64,000 nucleotides of DNA, taken from positions 62,001 to 126,000 of the forward strand of contig JAXMBL010000008.1 in the NCBI GenBank assembly GCA_046349915.1. Reading direction: 5' to 3'. Numbering within the stretch: the first letter of the stretch is position 1; each line of letters starts with the position of its first letter. Positions 26,501 to 35,789 of this stretch are shown here, in pieces. The notes under the pieces were generated by a model, which saw nothing but the letters and a program-made list of their open reading frames with translations, searched no databases and was not told the origin of the DNA. Position numbers and translations under genes: made by a program. This DNA is from CAIXSC01 sp046349915 (lineage in GTDB: Bacteria; Planctomycetota; Planctomycetia; Pirellulales; Pirellulaceae).

Positions 26501-29500
26501 TGGCTGCTTCCGGTGCGACGACGACGCCCGGGTTCACTCCCAGGAAGACAATCGCGGGCGGGATATTGGGCGGAAACACGCCAAACTGAACTTCCGCCGG
26601 GCTGCTCTCCGCCAACAAATCGTCCACCGCGACGGCGTAAGCGGTCTTCACGCCGGGGGCCAATAGCGAACTGGAGAACGTGGCCGACCAAGTATCGGCG
26701 CCATTGGTATCGCTAGCGACCAATTGATCGCCGCCGGGGCCGGTTTGCAGTCCGGGTAGATTGTTCGCTTCAATATAGAACCGCACTTCCGATACAAATC
26801 CGTCAGGATCAAATACGCCGTTCGCGACTAACTGCACCTGAGCCGGTTGAATGACATCATTCTGGACAGCGAACAGGTTCGTGACGATCGGCAATTGATT
26901 CAAATTCGAGGGGCCTAGCGCAATCTGTTGGTTCGCTACGTTGCCAACCTTTCCCGAATCGTCGGTCAACCGCATGGCCACGTGCTTCGATGCTCCGCCT
27001 GGGTCGGCCGCAGTGTTCGAATAAGTCAAGTTCTGCAACAGAGCTTGAACGGCCGCGATGGTCGCCTGGTCGTTGAACTGAACGGTCAAAGGCGTCAAAC
27101 CGGCGCCGCCTGAATACGTGCCCATCGGCACGCCAGAATAGGTGACCGAATTTCCCAACACGCCGATTTCGCCGCCGCTGGCGCCCACGTTGCGGATGCC
27201 GAGCCGGTCGGCCGCCGTTGCGTTCGCGACAATTTCTACTTCCAACTCACCGTTGTTGAACGACTGTGAATCGGAATCGAACACGAGCGCGTCGCCGGCG
27301 ATCAACTGCGGCGTTTGAAGCCACTGATAGGCCGCCGTACGTTCGCCGATGTCGATCAGCGGACTGCCAACGGCAAAATTACCCTGCACGTTTCCCGACA
27401 CCAAGAATCGGTAAACCTGTTCGTCGGTATCGTTCGTCGCGAAAGAGATTTCGCCAAAACGAGGACCAGGGACCGACGTGTCCATGGCGATCGTGAAGCG
27501 CACTCGCGAATCGACGTTCACCAAGCTAGGGAACGGAGTCGTCACGTGGAAACCGTCGGGCAACGCCAGATTCGACAACTGCAACGCGGTCGATCCATGA
27601 TTCTCGATCACGAAATCCTGAGTGGGTTCGACGTCGTTGACCAGCGATTCCCCGAAATCAATGGGAGTCGAACGGCCGTTCAGCAGGATCGGATTGCCGA
27701 CCGCGTCGGGGCCGAATTCCATGCGAATCTCAGGCTCGATCGGCGACGACGCCACATCGAAAAACTCGACCGCTCGCACTTGGTTATTCACCACCAAACT
27801 GACTTGCCAGCGCCCGACATGATCGGCCCACGGCTGAATCAAGCTCTCGACATTCATTCCCATATGCACCGGAGCGGCATCGAGCGCTTCGCAGAAGGGA
27901 TAGAAGATCGGACTGAGCTTCGGCAGCATGCAGTGATACGATTCGCGGATCACGGTCCCGTTGGGACGCTGCCAGATCACTTGATATTCGTCGTTGGGAT
28001 TCAAGTGCGAAACGCGATACCAGAACCACACTTCGCCTTGATAGGTCGGATGCAAACGCGTGATGGCGGACGGCTCTTCCTGCAAGTCGGCCGTTGGATC
28101 GAGATTCGTGACTCCCGCCGCCAACACCGAACGCTCGGTCTGTCCCTGATAACTCAGCGGCTTCAACCAATAAGCGGTGGGATCGACATACGTCTCGACG
28201 GGGCTGCCGCGGTATTGCAATTCGAAGTGCAAGAGCGCCACCCTCGTGGCGCGATCACCGACCAGCCCCAGCGAAGCGCCTTGAGGCACGACATCGCCCG
28301 GCTGCACGGTGATGGACGATGGCTCCAAGTTCTCATAGATACTGGTCCAGCCGCCGCCGTGGTCGATTTCAATCGTATCGACGGCAGTCACCAAATCGAG
28401 ACTGAGTACGGGGCGGAAGGGCAAGCTACGCCCATGGACTACATAAACTTCCCCCGCGTCGCCCGTGGTGGGCAGACCGAGTAACAAATCGTCGATCGAG
28501 TCGCCGTTCAGATCGCCGGGGGCGCCGATGGAGCTGCCCACGCCATTGGCAGCCGATGGGCCGGTCAACTGGAACCCGCCTACGCCGCCCGATTTTCCCA
28601 ACAGACTGAGATCGACGGTCGCCGAGTGACCCGCGGAGTCGCCATACACGATGTAGACGGCGCCCAGCGTGTTGCCATTGATTCGCAGACCAGGGGCGCC
28701 GACGGCGAAATCCTGCGTGCCATCGTTATTCAAGTCGCCCGCCATCAACACGCTGGTTCCCGCGTTGTCGCCTGCCACGGCGCCGCGGATCACGAACCCT
28801 TCCGAGCCATCGCCGCCGCGTGACGGCAGCAGGAAGTCGAGTTGTTTTTCCGCGGGCGCGGGGGTCGACGAGCCGTACAGGATGTAGGCGGCGCCGGAAC
28901 CGGTTGCTTCGCCGTCCGCCGACGGTGCGCCGATCGCGTAGTCGCCCAGGCCGTCGCCGTTGAGGTCGCCCAGGCTTGTGAGCACCGAGCCTACGGCATC
29001 GTTATTGGTGGCGCCGTTCAAAATGAAACCGGTCGAGCCATCTCCGCCGTTGGCTTCCCGCAAACTTCCCAGGGAAGTTACCAGGGGAAACGGATTGTTG
29101 GTCTCTTCGACGCTGGTATGCCCGTACAAGACATAGACAGCGCCCTGATTATTCGTGCCGGCGCCCGGGGCGCCAATTCCGAGGTCCGGGGCGCCGTCGC
29201 CGTTCACATCGCCCAAGCCAACGACTGTCGCTCCAGCTCGGTCAAAGAAAGTCTCGCCATCCAGAAAGAAGCCGGCGATTCCGTTGTTGCCATTCGGCAG
29301 CAGATCGTCCGCTTGAAATTCCGCGGGCAGCGGATCGGTCTGTCCATAGAACACATAGACGCGACCGGAGAAGAATGCCGGAAAGAGGCCATCGGCCGCC
29401 GGAGCGCCCACGGCCAGATCGGTGATCCCATCGCCGTTCAAGTCGCCCGCATTCGTCACCGAGGCTCCAAATTCATCCGACGACGAGAAACCTTGCAGCA

Positions 29501-30698
29501 CCACGCCCAACGAGCCGTCGCCGCCGTTGACGGTCAACAGGCTGCTAACGTCGACCACGGGGGCGAAACCGAGCGATTGTCCGAAGAGCAGGTAGACTTC
29601 GCCCGCTTGAGTTCCATTCGTGTCGGCGTTGGCCGCGCCGATCGCCAAGTCGTCGATTCCATCGCCGTTGAAGTCGCCGATCGCCGACGGCACGCCGATG
29701 GCGTCATCCGCCGCGATGCCGCGCACCACGAACCCCAACGAGCCATTTCCCAGATTCTCGGGCAACAGATCACTCAACTCAAAGTCGCGCGGCAAGCCGC
29801 CCGCACGACCGTATACCACATACACTTCGCCCACATTATCGACGGTGTCGCTGTCTCCACCCGGGGCTGTGATAATGAACTCGTCGAGTCCGTCGTCGTT
29901 CAAGTCGCCGATGGCTTGGATATTCAAGCCAGCGTTGTCGCCCGCATCAATGCCTTCCAGCACCGAGCCCTCGAGCTGTCGAGTGACCGTGCCGTCCGCC
30001 ACGGCATAGACCATCTGGCCCGCGTCCAACTCGGCGAAGTTCGCCAGTTGGAGATCCATTCCCACGAACTGATCCTCGGTCACCGGTCCGCACTTAAAGC
30101 GATTGGGCAGCAACGCATCGTCGCAAGCGTAATCGCGAATCTCGGGCGGGTTGATCCCGTCGTCGACGCGGGGATCAAGGTCCGAGTACCGTACGACCGA
30201 CCAGTCAACATTTTGTTGACCCGCCAGGGGCTGCAGCAGTTTCGACGGCAAAGTGGCGGGGGCCGTCGGCGTATAGGTGATTAGCTTCTGGTTATTGCTC
30301 TCGTTCCCCTCGGTCACCACGCTCGTGCTGTCCAGGTCGACCACAATCGTGTGCAGCCCCGGCGTCGCAAACCAACCCTCGAACAAAGTGGTGTAGGTGA
30401 AAGTGCCATTGCCGCCGCCGTTGTAATTGGCGGAGTTGAGTGTCAACGAACGCACGCCCGCCGTGGTGTCGGTCAGACGCAGGCGGAAAGTGGAATTCAG
30501 GGGGACATCGGTCGCCGTCCAGTCCACTCGCAAATGCACCTGCTCGCCCACCACCGGTCCGGTGATGGGGCGATTGTCGGCGTCGACGAAGCGTAGAGTT
30601 TGCAATTCCAGATCGGCGGCGAGCAACTCACGTCGTTCGAGCGATTCAAATCGAGGCTGGAATGACTTGCGACGAGTCTTTTGGTCGCGACGATTCAT
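23592..30698 (-). CDS. Giant secreted protein: two FG-GAP propellers, degenerate M23-like domain, dockerin-like tail
   Basis: 2368 residues. The N-terminus has the planctomycete export-linked motif (FESLERRELLAADLELQ, about 18-34). Then follow a CARDB-like adhesion domain (about 30-145) and the first half of an M23/LytM-like domain (about 190-242: VGMDLQL...GQMVYAVADGTV). Next come seven FG-GAP units (about 250-758, each with D-x-N-x-D-G-x-x-D calcium loops) and the second M23 half (about 772-846: IEIDHGGGWTSIYENL, GDVVPQGASLGLVG, LLHFELQ). Beyond that are an ASH-like beta domain (about 995-1105), Ig-like pieces, seven more FG-GAP units (about 1510-2000), an RTX-like GGxGxD stretch, and two dockerin-like calcium loops (DVNGDGFATPLDP). 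It probably sits on the cell surface or is released. Most zinc ligands of M23 are lost, so peptidase activity is unlikely. Confidence 0.88.
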   Translation of the reverse strand: MNRRDQKTRRKSFQPRFESLERRELLAADLELQTLRFVDADNRPITGPVVGEQVHLRVDWTATDVPLNSTFRLRLTDTTAGVRSLTLNSANYNGGGNGTFTYTTLFEGWFATPGLHTIVVDLDSTSVVTEGNESNNQKLITYTPTAPATLPSKLLQPLAGQQNVDWSVVRYSDLDPRVDDGINPPEIRDYACDDALLPNRFKCGPVTEDQFVGMDLQLANFAELDAGQMVYAVADGTVTRQLEGSVLEGIDAGDNAGLNIQAIGDLNDDGLDEFIITAPGGDSDTVDNVGEVYVVYGRAGGLPRDFELSDLLPENLGNGSLGFVVRGIAADDAIGVPSAIGDFNGDGIDDLAIGAANADTNGTQAGEVYLLFGQSLGFAPVVDVSSLLTVNGGDGSLGVVLQGFSSSDEFGASVTNAGDLNGDGITDLAVGAPAADGLFPAFFSGRVYVFYGQTDPLPAEFQADDLLPNGNNGIAGFFLDGETFFDRAGATVVGLGDVNGDGAPDLGIGAPGAGTNNQGAVYVLYGHTSVEETNNPFPLVTSLGSLREANGGDGSTGFILNGATNNDAVGSVLTSLGDLNGDGLGDYAIGAPSADGEATGSGAAYILYGSSTPAPAEKQLDFLLPSRGGDGSEGFVIRGAVAGDNAGTSVLMAGDLNNDGTQDFAVGAPGLRINGNTLGAVYIVYGDSAGHSATVDLSLLGKSGGVGGFQLTGPSAANGVGSSIGAPGDLNGDSIDDLLLGLPTTGDAGEVYVVHGRSLPFRPVLSLDLVTAVDTIEIDHGGGWTSIYENLEPSSITVQPGDVVPQGASLGLVGDRATRVALLHFELQYRGSPVETYVDPTAYWLKPLSYQGQTERSVLAAGVTNLDPTADLQEEPSAITRLHPTYQGEVWFWYRVSHLNPNDEYQVIWQRPNGTVIRESYHCMLPKLSPIFYPFCEALDAAPVHMGMNVESLIQPWADHVGRWQVSLVVNNQVRAVEFFDVASSPIEPEIRMEFGPDAVGNPILLNGRSTPIDFGESLVNDVEPTQDFVIENHGSTALQLSNLALPDGFHVTTPFPSLVNVDSRVRFTIAMDTSVPGPRFGEISFATNDTDEQVYRFLVSGNVQGNFAVGSPLIDIGERTAAYQWLQTPQLIAGDALVFDSDSQSFNNGELEVEIVANATAADRLGIRNVGASGGEIGVLGNSVTYSGVPMGTYSGGAGLTPLTVQFNDQATIAAVQALLQNLTYSNTAADPGGASKHVAMRLTDDSGKVGNVANQQIALGPSNLNQLPIVTNLFAVQNDVIQPAQVQLVANGVFDPDGFVSEVRFYIEANNLPGLQTGPGGDQLVASDTNGADTWSATFSSSLLAPGVKTAYAVAVDDLLAESSPAEVQFGVFPPNIPPAIVFLGVNPGVVVAPEAAILSANGVSDADGFVTRVDFFRESNGIAGLQLGVAGDQILGNDSNAAGGWTLTVGTIGFAEGVHLLYARAIDNGGAASNVVSGTLQVGLPPPIGSVFYLQDLIPPTGNGIGGFVLTGDAIDDQSGYSVSGAGDVNGDGFDDLLIGAPMADAGSPARVDAGITYVIFGKSSGFDAEIDLGSLDGTLGFKIFGATAGDRAGYVSSAGDVNGDGFGDLLVGAPGFDTLNATDAGSAYLIFGKSQSFGATFDLSAINGVNGFRLDGIGGDDLTGLSLSGAGDFNGDGYADLLIGARSADPGIPARVDAGAAYLVYGKLGGFAPIIDLNTLTLSEGFRVEGVGPVDFLGQSVRWAGDINGDGLGDFILGAQIGLPGTGTARGAAFVIFGDANPQVSPLLVDQLNGINGFRITGVNQDDLLGFSVSGIGDFNGDGFGDLAVGVPNADPGAPPKVNSGSAYLIFGNAGPFASVFDLLTLSGNNGFRVDGLREGDSLGISVGAAGDVNGDGFDDVILGAYHASVGNPPRSEAGETYVLFGSASNSSATFPLSAINGQNGFRLEGVGAQDESGWSVAGAGDINGDGYDDLVIGAPGNGAGTAYVFLGRDFTGTTTQVGTATLDVLNGSLLADILNGKQSLDALTGGGGVDVLVGGEGHDVLGVGDLLFRRVDGGRGVDTLRVDGSGLVVDLTALADSRLTGIERIDLTGTGDNTLILDLRELLNLSDDSNQLFVTRNTGDVVDIGQGWVVTSIQQIGGVTFYEYRQGAARLMVQAVAEGTPWQNPVDALDVDNSGGANPIGSADALRIIELINNNTLGNNPLPNPPTADFAPPPAGTQFFYDVNGDGFATPLDPLIVINFLNNRPQGEGEGEWLQPDEVTWVVEVATTSVAVPDDDFLPWADDVDGSSSDEPVFVSPDSIDALAGDVASLWEDANVMGDEVVGGDAAGVAAASDSTKLNGALDGLLSEFADEVANSWLD

Positions 30699-30881
30699 GC
30701 GCGCAAAACCCTTGAAGGCTCGCCGTAACGTACGCCCCTGCCAGGGAAACCTGAGACAGGGAAAGACGCACGCCCGACGATCCGTGATTGTTCCGTGCCG
30801 AGCTAACGGCGCACCGCTAGCTCTACTGTTCCATTGCGGATTCTAATTGCGACGTGCAACCGGCACAAACTTCTGGCGCGG

Positions 30882-33800
30882 TTAACGAGCCGGACGCGGC
30901 GAATCGGGGACGGGCCAATCGCGCAATTCGTTATCCTCGAACACCAAAACCAACCGGTCGCCCTGAGGACTGAAGGCCATGGCGGTGACCTCCTGAGCCG
31001 TAGTGGGGAGTACTGCCAAGAGCTTGCCCGTCTCCGTTTCGTGGATCGTCATGACATACTCGTCCTGCTCGCCCTCTTCTTCCGTCGCCTCGCCCAGGCG
31101 ATGAGCAGCTACGGCGTATCGCCTGCCATCGGGCTGAAAGGTTATTCGCTGGATGTTCCAGCCAGGTAATGGTTTAGACGAGATGGGTCGCAGCGATTCA
31201 CGGTCGAGAATCACCGTGCCCCAATGGAGGAGCTTGCCGCCCGGCACCAAGCCGCGTGGACCGTCGGGAATCCAAGGCCATGTCGTGGTTCCCACTTTCC
31301 GCTGGCGACCCGTCGCAATATCAGTCGTCAGCACGGTTAATTGACGCCCCCGAGCGTCGACCTGCAGCCGATAAACGGTTCGCCCATCTTCCGAATAGGG
31401 CCCCTCCTGCACGGCTCGAGGCGTCCCACCACGCCCCTCTTCCAGTCCAGGTAAGCGACGCGTGATGCGAAGATTGCCGGCATTCCACTCGCACTCGCCT
31501 CCCTCCTCATCCCGAGTCGTGATCAAACGGCCATCCGGCGAGAACTCCAAGTCGACGATCCGACTGCGATGGCCCAGCCCCGGCGTAAACCGCTCGCCGG
31601 TGTCGGTATTGAAGAGCGCGGGAGGTTCGCCTTCCAGCGCTACCGCTAACACTCGCCCATCAGGCGAAAGCGTCCAACTCTCCGAGTGACCCGCCAAAGC
31701 GCTCTGAGGCAGCTGGCAGCGCGAGACCGTCCGGAGCGACGGTAAGTCGAGCAGCGTGAAGGTCCACTGCGTCTCGCGTGGAGCGAGCACCGCCAACCTT
31801 TTTCCCCCTGCCGCCAGTCGCAGCTCGTTGCCTGCCAACGGCGCCGAACGTTGAGGAAGCCAGGCGAAATCTCCCTGGCCGCGGCGAGCACTCACGACGT
31901 ACCCTACCCCTTCGGCCGTGGGATTGTCCGAATCGTCGCCAGCCACGGCATCGCCCGCCGCATGTTCCAAGGCGTACAGCACCGTGCCGTCGCCATTGTA
32001 GGTCGCGGTGCGCACTGGCAGCCGCGTCGCTCGTCGAAGCGAGGTTTTCGGCGCCACCTCCAATTCTTCGCCCTGCCACGATTCGGCGCGAATCTCTCGC
32101 AGTAAGAATCTCCCCAAGGGATGCAACACGAATCGGGCTGAGGCGTCCTCAAGTTCTATTTTGTGTAGGAGTGAACCATTCGCCGTGTCCCAAACGTGTA
32201 ATCGCTGCTCTTCATCGCTGGATGTCACTAAACGCCGTCCGTCTGCTGACAAAGTCATGGCGTCGACAGGTAAACGCTCAGACGACAATTGCTTCGTCAC
32301 CTCGCCTGTCAGCACATTCCGCTGCTCGATCAAGCCTTCCTCGTCGCGTTCGCCCGCGATCCATACGAACTGTTCGTCGGGCGAGAACTGCACGGCTTCG
32401 ATTTCGCCCGCACAATTCCAGTCAGCGACGAGCGTCCAACGACTCGCGTCCCAGAGACGAGCGGCGCCCGACCCGATTGTCAGGAATCGCTTGCCCGATG
32501 GCGAATAGGCGACCAAATAACGGCCGTCGTGCCACAATGCGGCTCGCGAACGAATGGGGGTGAGATCCTTCGCGCGAGCAGCGGCGGCTTGCCACTCCAC
32601 ATAACGCTCCACCCCTGTCGTTTCCAGGAGTTCGCGTAATTCGCTTTGCCAACCTGGGTGGGCTTGATGAGCGAGCGTCGTCAAGTCGGCGCCAAAGGTC
32701 CGCGCCACTGCCTCGGCGTCCAGCGATTCGATGAGCCAACGCAAGCTATGGTTCGCTTGAAAAGGAGACGATGTTTGCGACGGAGCCACTCCGGGAGGCG
32801 CCGGTAGCTGGCCTTCGCGAATGGCATCTAGTAGCCGCCTCACGCGACGTCCCGCCTCGCCATCCACTCGCCGATCTTCCAACTCGGCGAGAATGCGACA
32901 GAGTCGCGCGTGAGTCCGATAGTTTTCCAGCTTTTCGGAGACGGCGATGTCGGCGGGCGGCTGTTCCAGCAGACGACGGTCGAGTCGCTCGAGAACTAGG
33001 GGGATCGCGGCCGCCCGTTCATGGAGTAAACGACGATTACCCAACAAGACGGCAGGCTCGCTGGCGGACGTCAGTAGATCGAGCGCTTGCGCGAGCGTCC
33101 CCGCGAACAGCACCTCCCGGTGAGTCGTCACACTGCCTGACGAACGCTTTTCGCTCGCGCCGGAAGAAGCAGTCCCAGTGCCTGATGCGTTGCTCGAGTC
33201 CTGCGTCGACGTCGTTTGGGACGATTTTGGTTTGGCAACGTCCACCCGCGGAAAGACAGGATGTTGAGCTGCTCGTTGCAGAGCCTCCACGACGGCGCCT
33301 CGCACCTCGGCGGGCAGCCGATGGTCAATATGCCAACGAGCCGGTTCGTCACTATCCGCATCCTCTCGCTCCGTTGCAAAATAGATCTCGGCTCCCTCGC
33401 GACTTGCCTTGTCGTGGCTGTTGCGAGTGATCCCCAGCAACTCAACCTGCAAGGCTTGACCACTTGCAAGCGGCAAACCTCCGAGCGACTCGTCCACGAC
33501 TACTCGCCGAGTCTGAAACCGCCGTCCCAACTCGCGCGCCCCTTCGTGATTCGGTTCGGCAATCGAGTTGGGCTGGGGCTGATCGCGACCCACGAAGACG
33601 GCCATGGCACTCGCCGCATGGTAATCGAGTCGCGCTCGCGCGAGGGCTTCATGCGCCTTCAACTCACTTGCCGGCGCCACATATTTCACTTCGTACGGCG
33701 ATACTCCCGCATGCCACGCCGTTACGAGAGCCAAGATTTGCGGCTGGCCGACTTCCAGGATACGGTACGAGCGGCATTTCAGGCTTGCAGCGGGCGCATG

Positions 33801-34202
33801 TCCGTAAACCGTTCGCAGAATCTCCAGGCGGTACTCGTGAGCTTCGCTCTCCGCAATCGGATGGGCCAACACCACAAGATCTACCGGTCGGGAGGGTTCG
33901 CCGGGATGTCGAGTTCGTCGGCGATCATCAAGTTCAATCGCAGGGCAACGGATGGGGAGTTGTTTTTGATCAACGACCGCCGATGAATTGTCAGCGGCTG
34001 ACTGACTTGACCCCAGCCACCCGCCAGCCAACGCTATGGCGGCGAGGCAGACGGCGAATAGAGGCTTATACCCACCGAATGCAGCACCTTGCGCTGGACG
34101 AGTTTTAGCCCGTTGCGCCCGTGCGAAGCAGTGGTTTGGCGTCTGTGGGCTGAGCCGCTCAGAAGCCTTTCCTGACGGCCATCCATCCCGTCGATCTACC
34201 AT
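30882..34202 (-). CDS. Large membrane-anchored WD40-repeat protein
   Basis: 1106 residues from the ATG at 34202, preferred because AGGGA lies about ten bases upstream; the ORF extends to 34274. Residues about 50-65 form a hydrophobic anchor or signal (LFAVCLAAIALAGGWLGSS). The N-terminal third is mixed helical and contains a stretch rich in Ser/Thr (SQTTSTQDSSNASGTGTAS). From about residue 610 onward WD40-like units appear: VQFSPDEQFVWIAGERDE, MTLSADGRRLVTSSDEEQRLHVWD, LEFSPDGRLITTRDEEGGECEW and MAFSPQGDRLVLVFEDNEL at the end. Domain role: protein-binding propeller. It lies 183 bp upstream of the giant gene on the same strand; co-transcription is possible. Confidence 0.8.
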   Translation of the reverse strand: MVDRRDGWPSGKASERLSPQTPNHCFARAQRAKTRPAQGAAFGGYKPLFAVCLAAIALAGGWLGSSQSAADNSSAVVDQKQLPIRCPAIELDDRRRTRHPGEPSRPVDLVVLAHPIAESEAHEYRLEILRTVYGHAPAASLKCRSYRILEVGQPQILALVTAWHAGVSPYEVKYVAPASELKAHEALARARLDYHAASAMAVFVGRDQPQPNSIAEPNHEGARELGRRFQTRRVVVDESLGGLPLASGQALQVELLGITRNSHDKASREGAEIYFATEREDADSDEPARWHIDHRLPAEVRGAVVEALQRAAQHPVFPRVDVAKPKSSQTTSTQDSSNASGTGTASSGASEKRSSGSVTTHREVLFAGTLAQALDLLTSASEPAVLLGNRRLLHERAAAIPLVLERLDRRLLEQPPADIAVSEKLENYRTHARLCRILAELEDRRVDGEAGRRVRRLLDAIREGQLPAPPGVAPSQTSSPFQANHSLRWLIESLDAEAVARTFGADLTTLAHQAHPGWQSELRELLETTGVERYVEWQAAAARAKDLTPIRSRAALWHDGRYLVAYSPSGKRFLTIGSGAARLWDASRWTLVADWNCAGEIEAVQFSPDEQFVWIAGERDEEGLIEQRNVLTGEVTKQLSSERLPVDAMTLSADGRRLVTSSDEEQRLHVWDTANGSLLHKIELEDASARFVLHPLGRFLLREIRAESWQGEELEVAPKTSLRRATRLPVRTATYNGDGTVLYALEHAAGDAVAGDDSDNPTAEGVGYVVSARRGQGDFAWLPQRSAPLAGNELRLAAGGKRLAVLAPRETQWTFTLLDLPSLRTVSRCQLPQSALAGHSESWTLSPDGRVLAVALEGEPPALFNTDTGERFTPGLGHRSRIVDLEFSPDGRLITTRDEEGGECEWNAGNLRITRRLPGLEEGRGGTPRAVQEGPYSEDGRTVYRLQVDARGRQLTVLTTDIATGRQRKVGTTTWPWIPDGPRGLVPGGKLLHWGTVILDRESLRPISSKPLPGWNIQRITFQPDGRRYAVAAHRLGEATEEEGEQDEYVMTIHETETGKLLAVLPTTAQEVTAMAFSPQGDRLVLVFEDNELRDWPVPDSPRPAR

Positions 34203-34310
34203 CCGAGTGATCCCTTGAGCCGCCCTGTTCGCTTCCGACACGACTATAGCAATCGCGCGCGATTTTGGAAACAACTTCGCTATGGATCGGCTGGAAAGGA
34301 CGTTGCACCA

Positions 34311-34976
34311 TTAATGAGCGTGGCGGTTGGGATCGAGGTCCGAATGACGCTGGTCGATGTGGACATGTAATTGAGGCAACGCCGTGACCAGTCGCTCGAT
34401 GCCAGCGTCGGTGACTTGTGATCCATCAATGTAAAACGAAGTCAAGGAACGGGCGGTTTCCAGATGCTTCAAACCTCGATCCGTCAAGGGGATTTGAATC
34501 AGGTGCAGAAAACGCAGCGATGGTACTTCTGAGAAGACGGGCATCCCGTCGTCGGTGACCCGGGGACTGCCGATTCGCAAGAGTTCCAGGGTCGACGACT
34601 GAGTTATCTGCTTTAGCCCCTCGTCGGTCAGATCCGCGTTCGGCAAGTTCAGGAACCGCAATCGGGGCAGCTGAATCAGCGTCGCGAAACCGGCGTCGCC
34701 AATCACGGCGCCTCTCAACCGTACATGTTCCAATTGCGAAAGGCGCCCGAGAGAGGCCACCCCCGCGTCGGTCGCATTGCAGCGCTCGAGCAAGAGTTCA
34801 CGGAGAAAGCTACAGTCGGCAAGTTCCGCGAGTTCCGCGTCGCCGACCATGCGGTCGCCTACTTCGATGCGATCCGAATGGCCTTGCCGCACCGCCTCGA
34901 CTGCCTCACGCCAAGCATCGATTCGCGGCGAGTTGCACCCGATGCCGAGACACGCCGTTATCAGACCGAATCCCAC
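34311..34976 (-). CDS. Leucine-rich-repeat lipoprotein
   Basis: At least 221 residues. The chosen start is a GTG at 34976, overlapping the end of the SirB1-like gene by 16 bases; it gives a short lipoprotein-type leader (GFGLITACLGIGC). The leader lacks the usual lysine or arginine, and the frame is open to 35204, so the start is uncertain. The rest is a chain of LRR units of about 24 residues: LSQLEHVRLRGAVIGDAGFA, LPRLRFLNLPNADLTDEGLK, VPSLRFLHLIQIPLTDRGLK and ARSLTSFYIDGSQVTDAGIE. LRR lipoproteins of this kind are frequent in planctomycetes; their ligands are unknown. The gene ends in HSDLDPNRHAH. It is probably translationally coupled to the upstream gene. Confidence 0.65.
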   Translation of the reverse strand: MGFGLITACLGIGCNSPRIDAWREAVEAVRQGHSDRIEVGDRMVGDAELAELADCSFLRELLLERCNATDAGVASLGRLSQLEHVRLRGAVIGDAGFATLIQLPRLRFLNLPNADLTDEGLKQITQSSTLELLRIGSPRVTDDGMPVFSEVPSLRFLHLIQIPLTDRGLKHLETARSLTSFYIDGSQVTDAGIERLVTALPQLHVHIDQRHSDLDPNRHAH

Positions 34977-35680
34977 AGCAGCTTTTGCAATTCGGTCATG
35001 GCGGAAAGATCGTTCTGGCGACCTTCCGCGGCAAAGCTGTTCTGCAAATTGTTCAGGATGCGGGCAAGCCATTGGTGGTGTGTCGCGGGCTGGAGCAATT
35101 GCTCTTGGCCGAAATAGTTTTGTCCCGTCAGATGAGTCAGTCGTTCGAGCGCCTCGTCGCGAGTGAGCGCCTGGCCATGGAAGAAGGGGTCGACGATCAT
35201 CCACTGGCCATCCATCGCGACGCGAGTCAGAAAGTGGCCGGGAGAATTAATTCCCTCGACCTGCAATCCGATGCGTTCTCCGACTACTTTGTAAACGAGC
35301 GATAGGAGAATAGGCAATCCGCGGTGAGTCTCCAGAACCACGGGTAGGTAGCTGTTGAGTGGGCTGGAGTAGCGGTCAAAGTCGCCGCCAAAGCCCTCGT
35401 CCTCGAAAAGCACCGCGTGCAAGTGGGCGACCAAGGCGACCTCGCGGCCGCTACGGACTCGTTGCCGAATTCGCTGGGCCAACGCCTCGAAACGTTGGTC
35501 GAGATCCTCGACCGATACGTCCTCCAGCGCGTGCATGGCGATCGCCGCGGCAGCTCGCCAAAGATGCTGAGTGGCGTCGAGTTGCGGAATCTGTGCGCGA
35601 AACAGCTCGTACGCCTCGCGGCGACAATCAAGCGGCTTTTGGTTCACGGCGGGATTCTCCGGTAAGTTCCCTTCGATCAT
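34961..35680 (-). CDS. SirB1-family (transglutaminase-like fold) protein
   Basis: 239 residues, cytoplasmic. The middle part carries the SirB1 N-terminal-domain hallmark, a degenerate transglutaminase fold: NSYLPVVLETHRGLPILLSL, VYKVVGERIGLQVEGINSPGHF and DPFFHGQALTRDEAL. The N-terminal helical part fits the family. The usual C-terminal TPR region seen in longer members is short here. The function of the family is poorly defined; some members are named after a role in regulating a Salmonella invasion gene. ATG at 35680. The gene is divergent from glgX (109 bp apart) and overlaps the LRR lipoprotein gene that follows. Confidence 0.82.
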   Translation of the reverse strand: MIEGNLPENPAVNQKPLDCRREAYELFRAQIPQLDATQHLWRAAAAIAMHALEDVSVEDLDQRFEALAQRIRQRVRSGREVALVAHLHAVLFEDEGFGGDFDRYSSPLNSYLPVVLETHRGLPILLSLVYKVVGERIGLQVEGINSPGHFLTRVAMDGQWMIVDPFFHGQALTRDEALERLTHLTGQNYFGQEQLLQPATHHQWLARILNNLQNSFAAEGRQNDLSAMTELQKLLWDSV

Positions 35681-35789
35681 GGTTCGCGCTTGCCGCGCCG
35701 TAAAGGGAATTGTCTGGCTCGGTTTCGCTCGCTGGGTGCATCAGGTAGATTCAGGGTCGGAAAATCCCGGCGTAATCAGGAGAATCGTC

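Noticed and set aside
25338..30284. Several long plus-strand frames opposite the giant secreted protein
   Set aside because: They mirror the FG-GAP repeats in an antisense frame, with repeated low-complexity residues and no recognisable domain.
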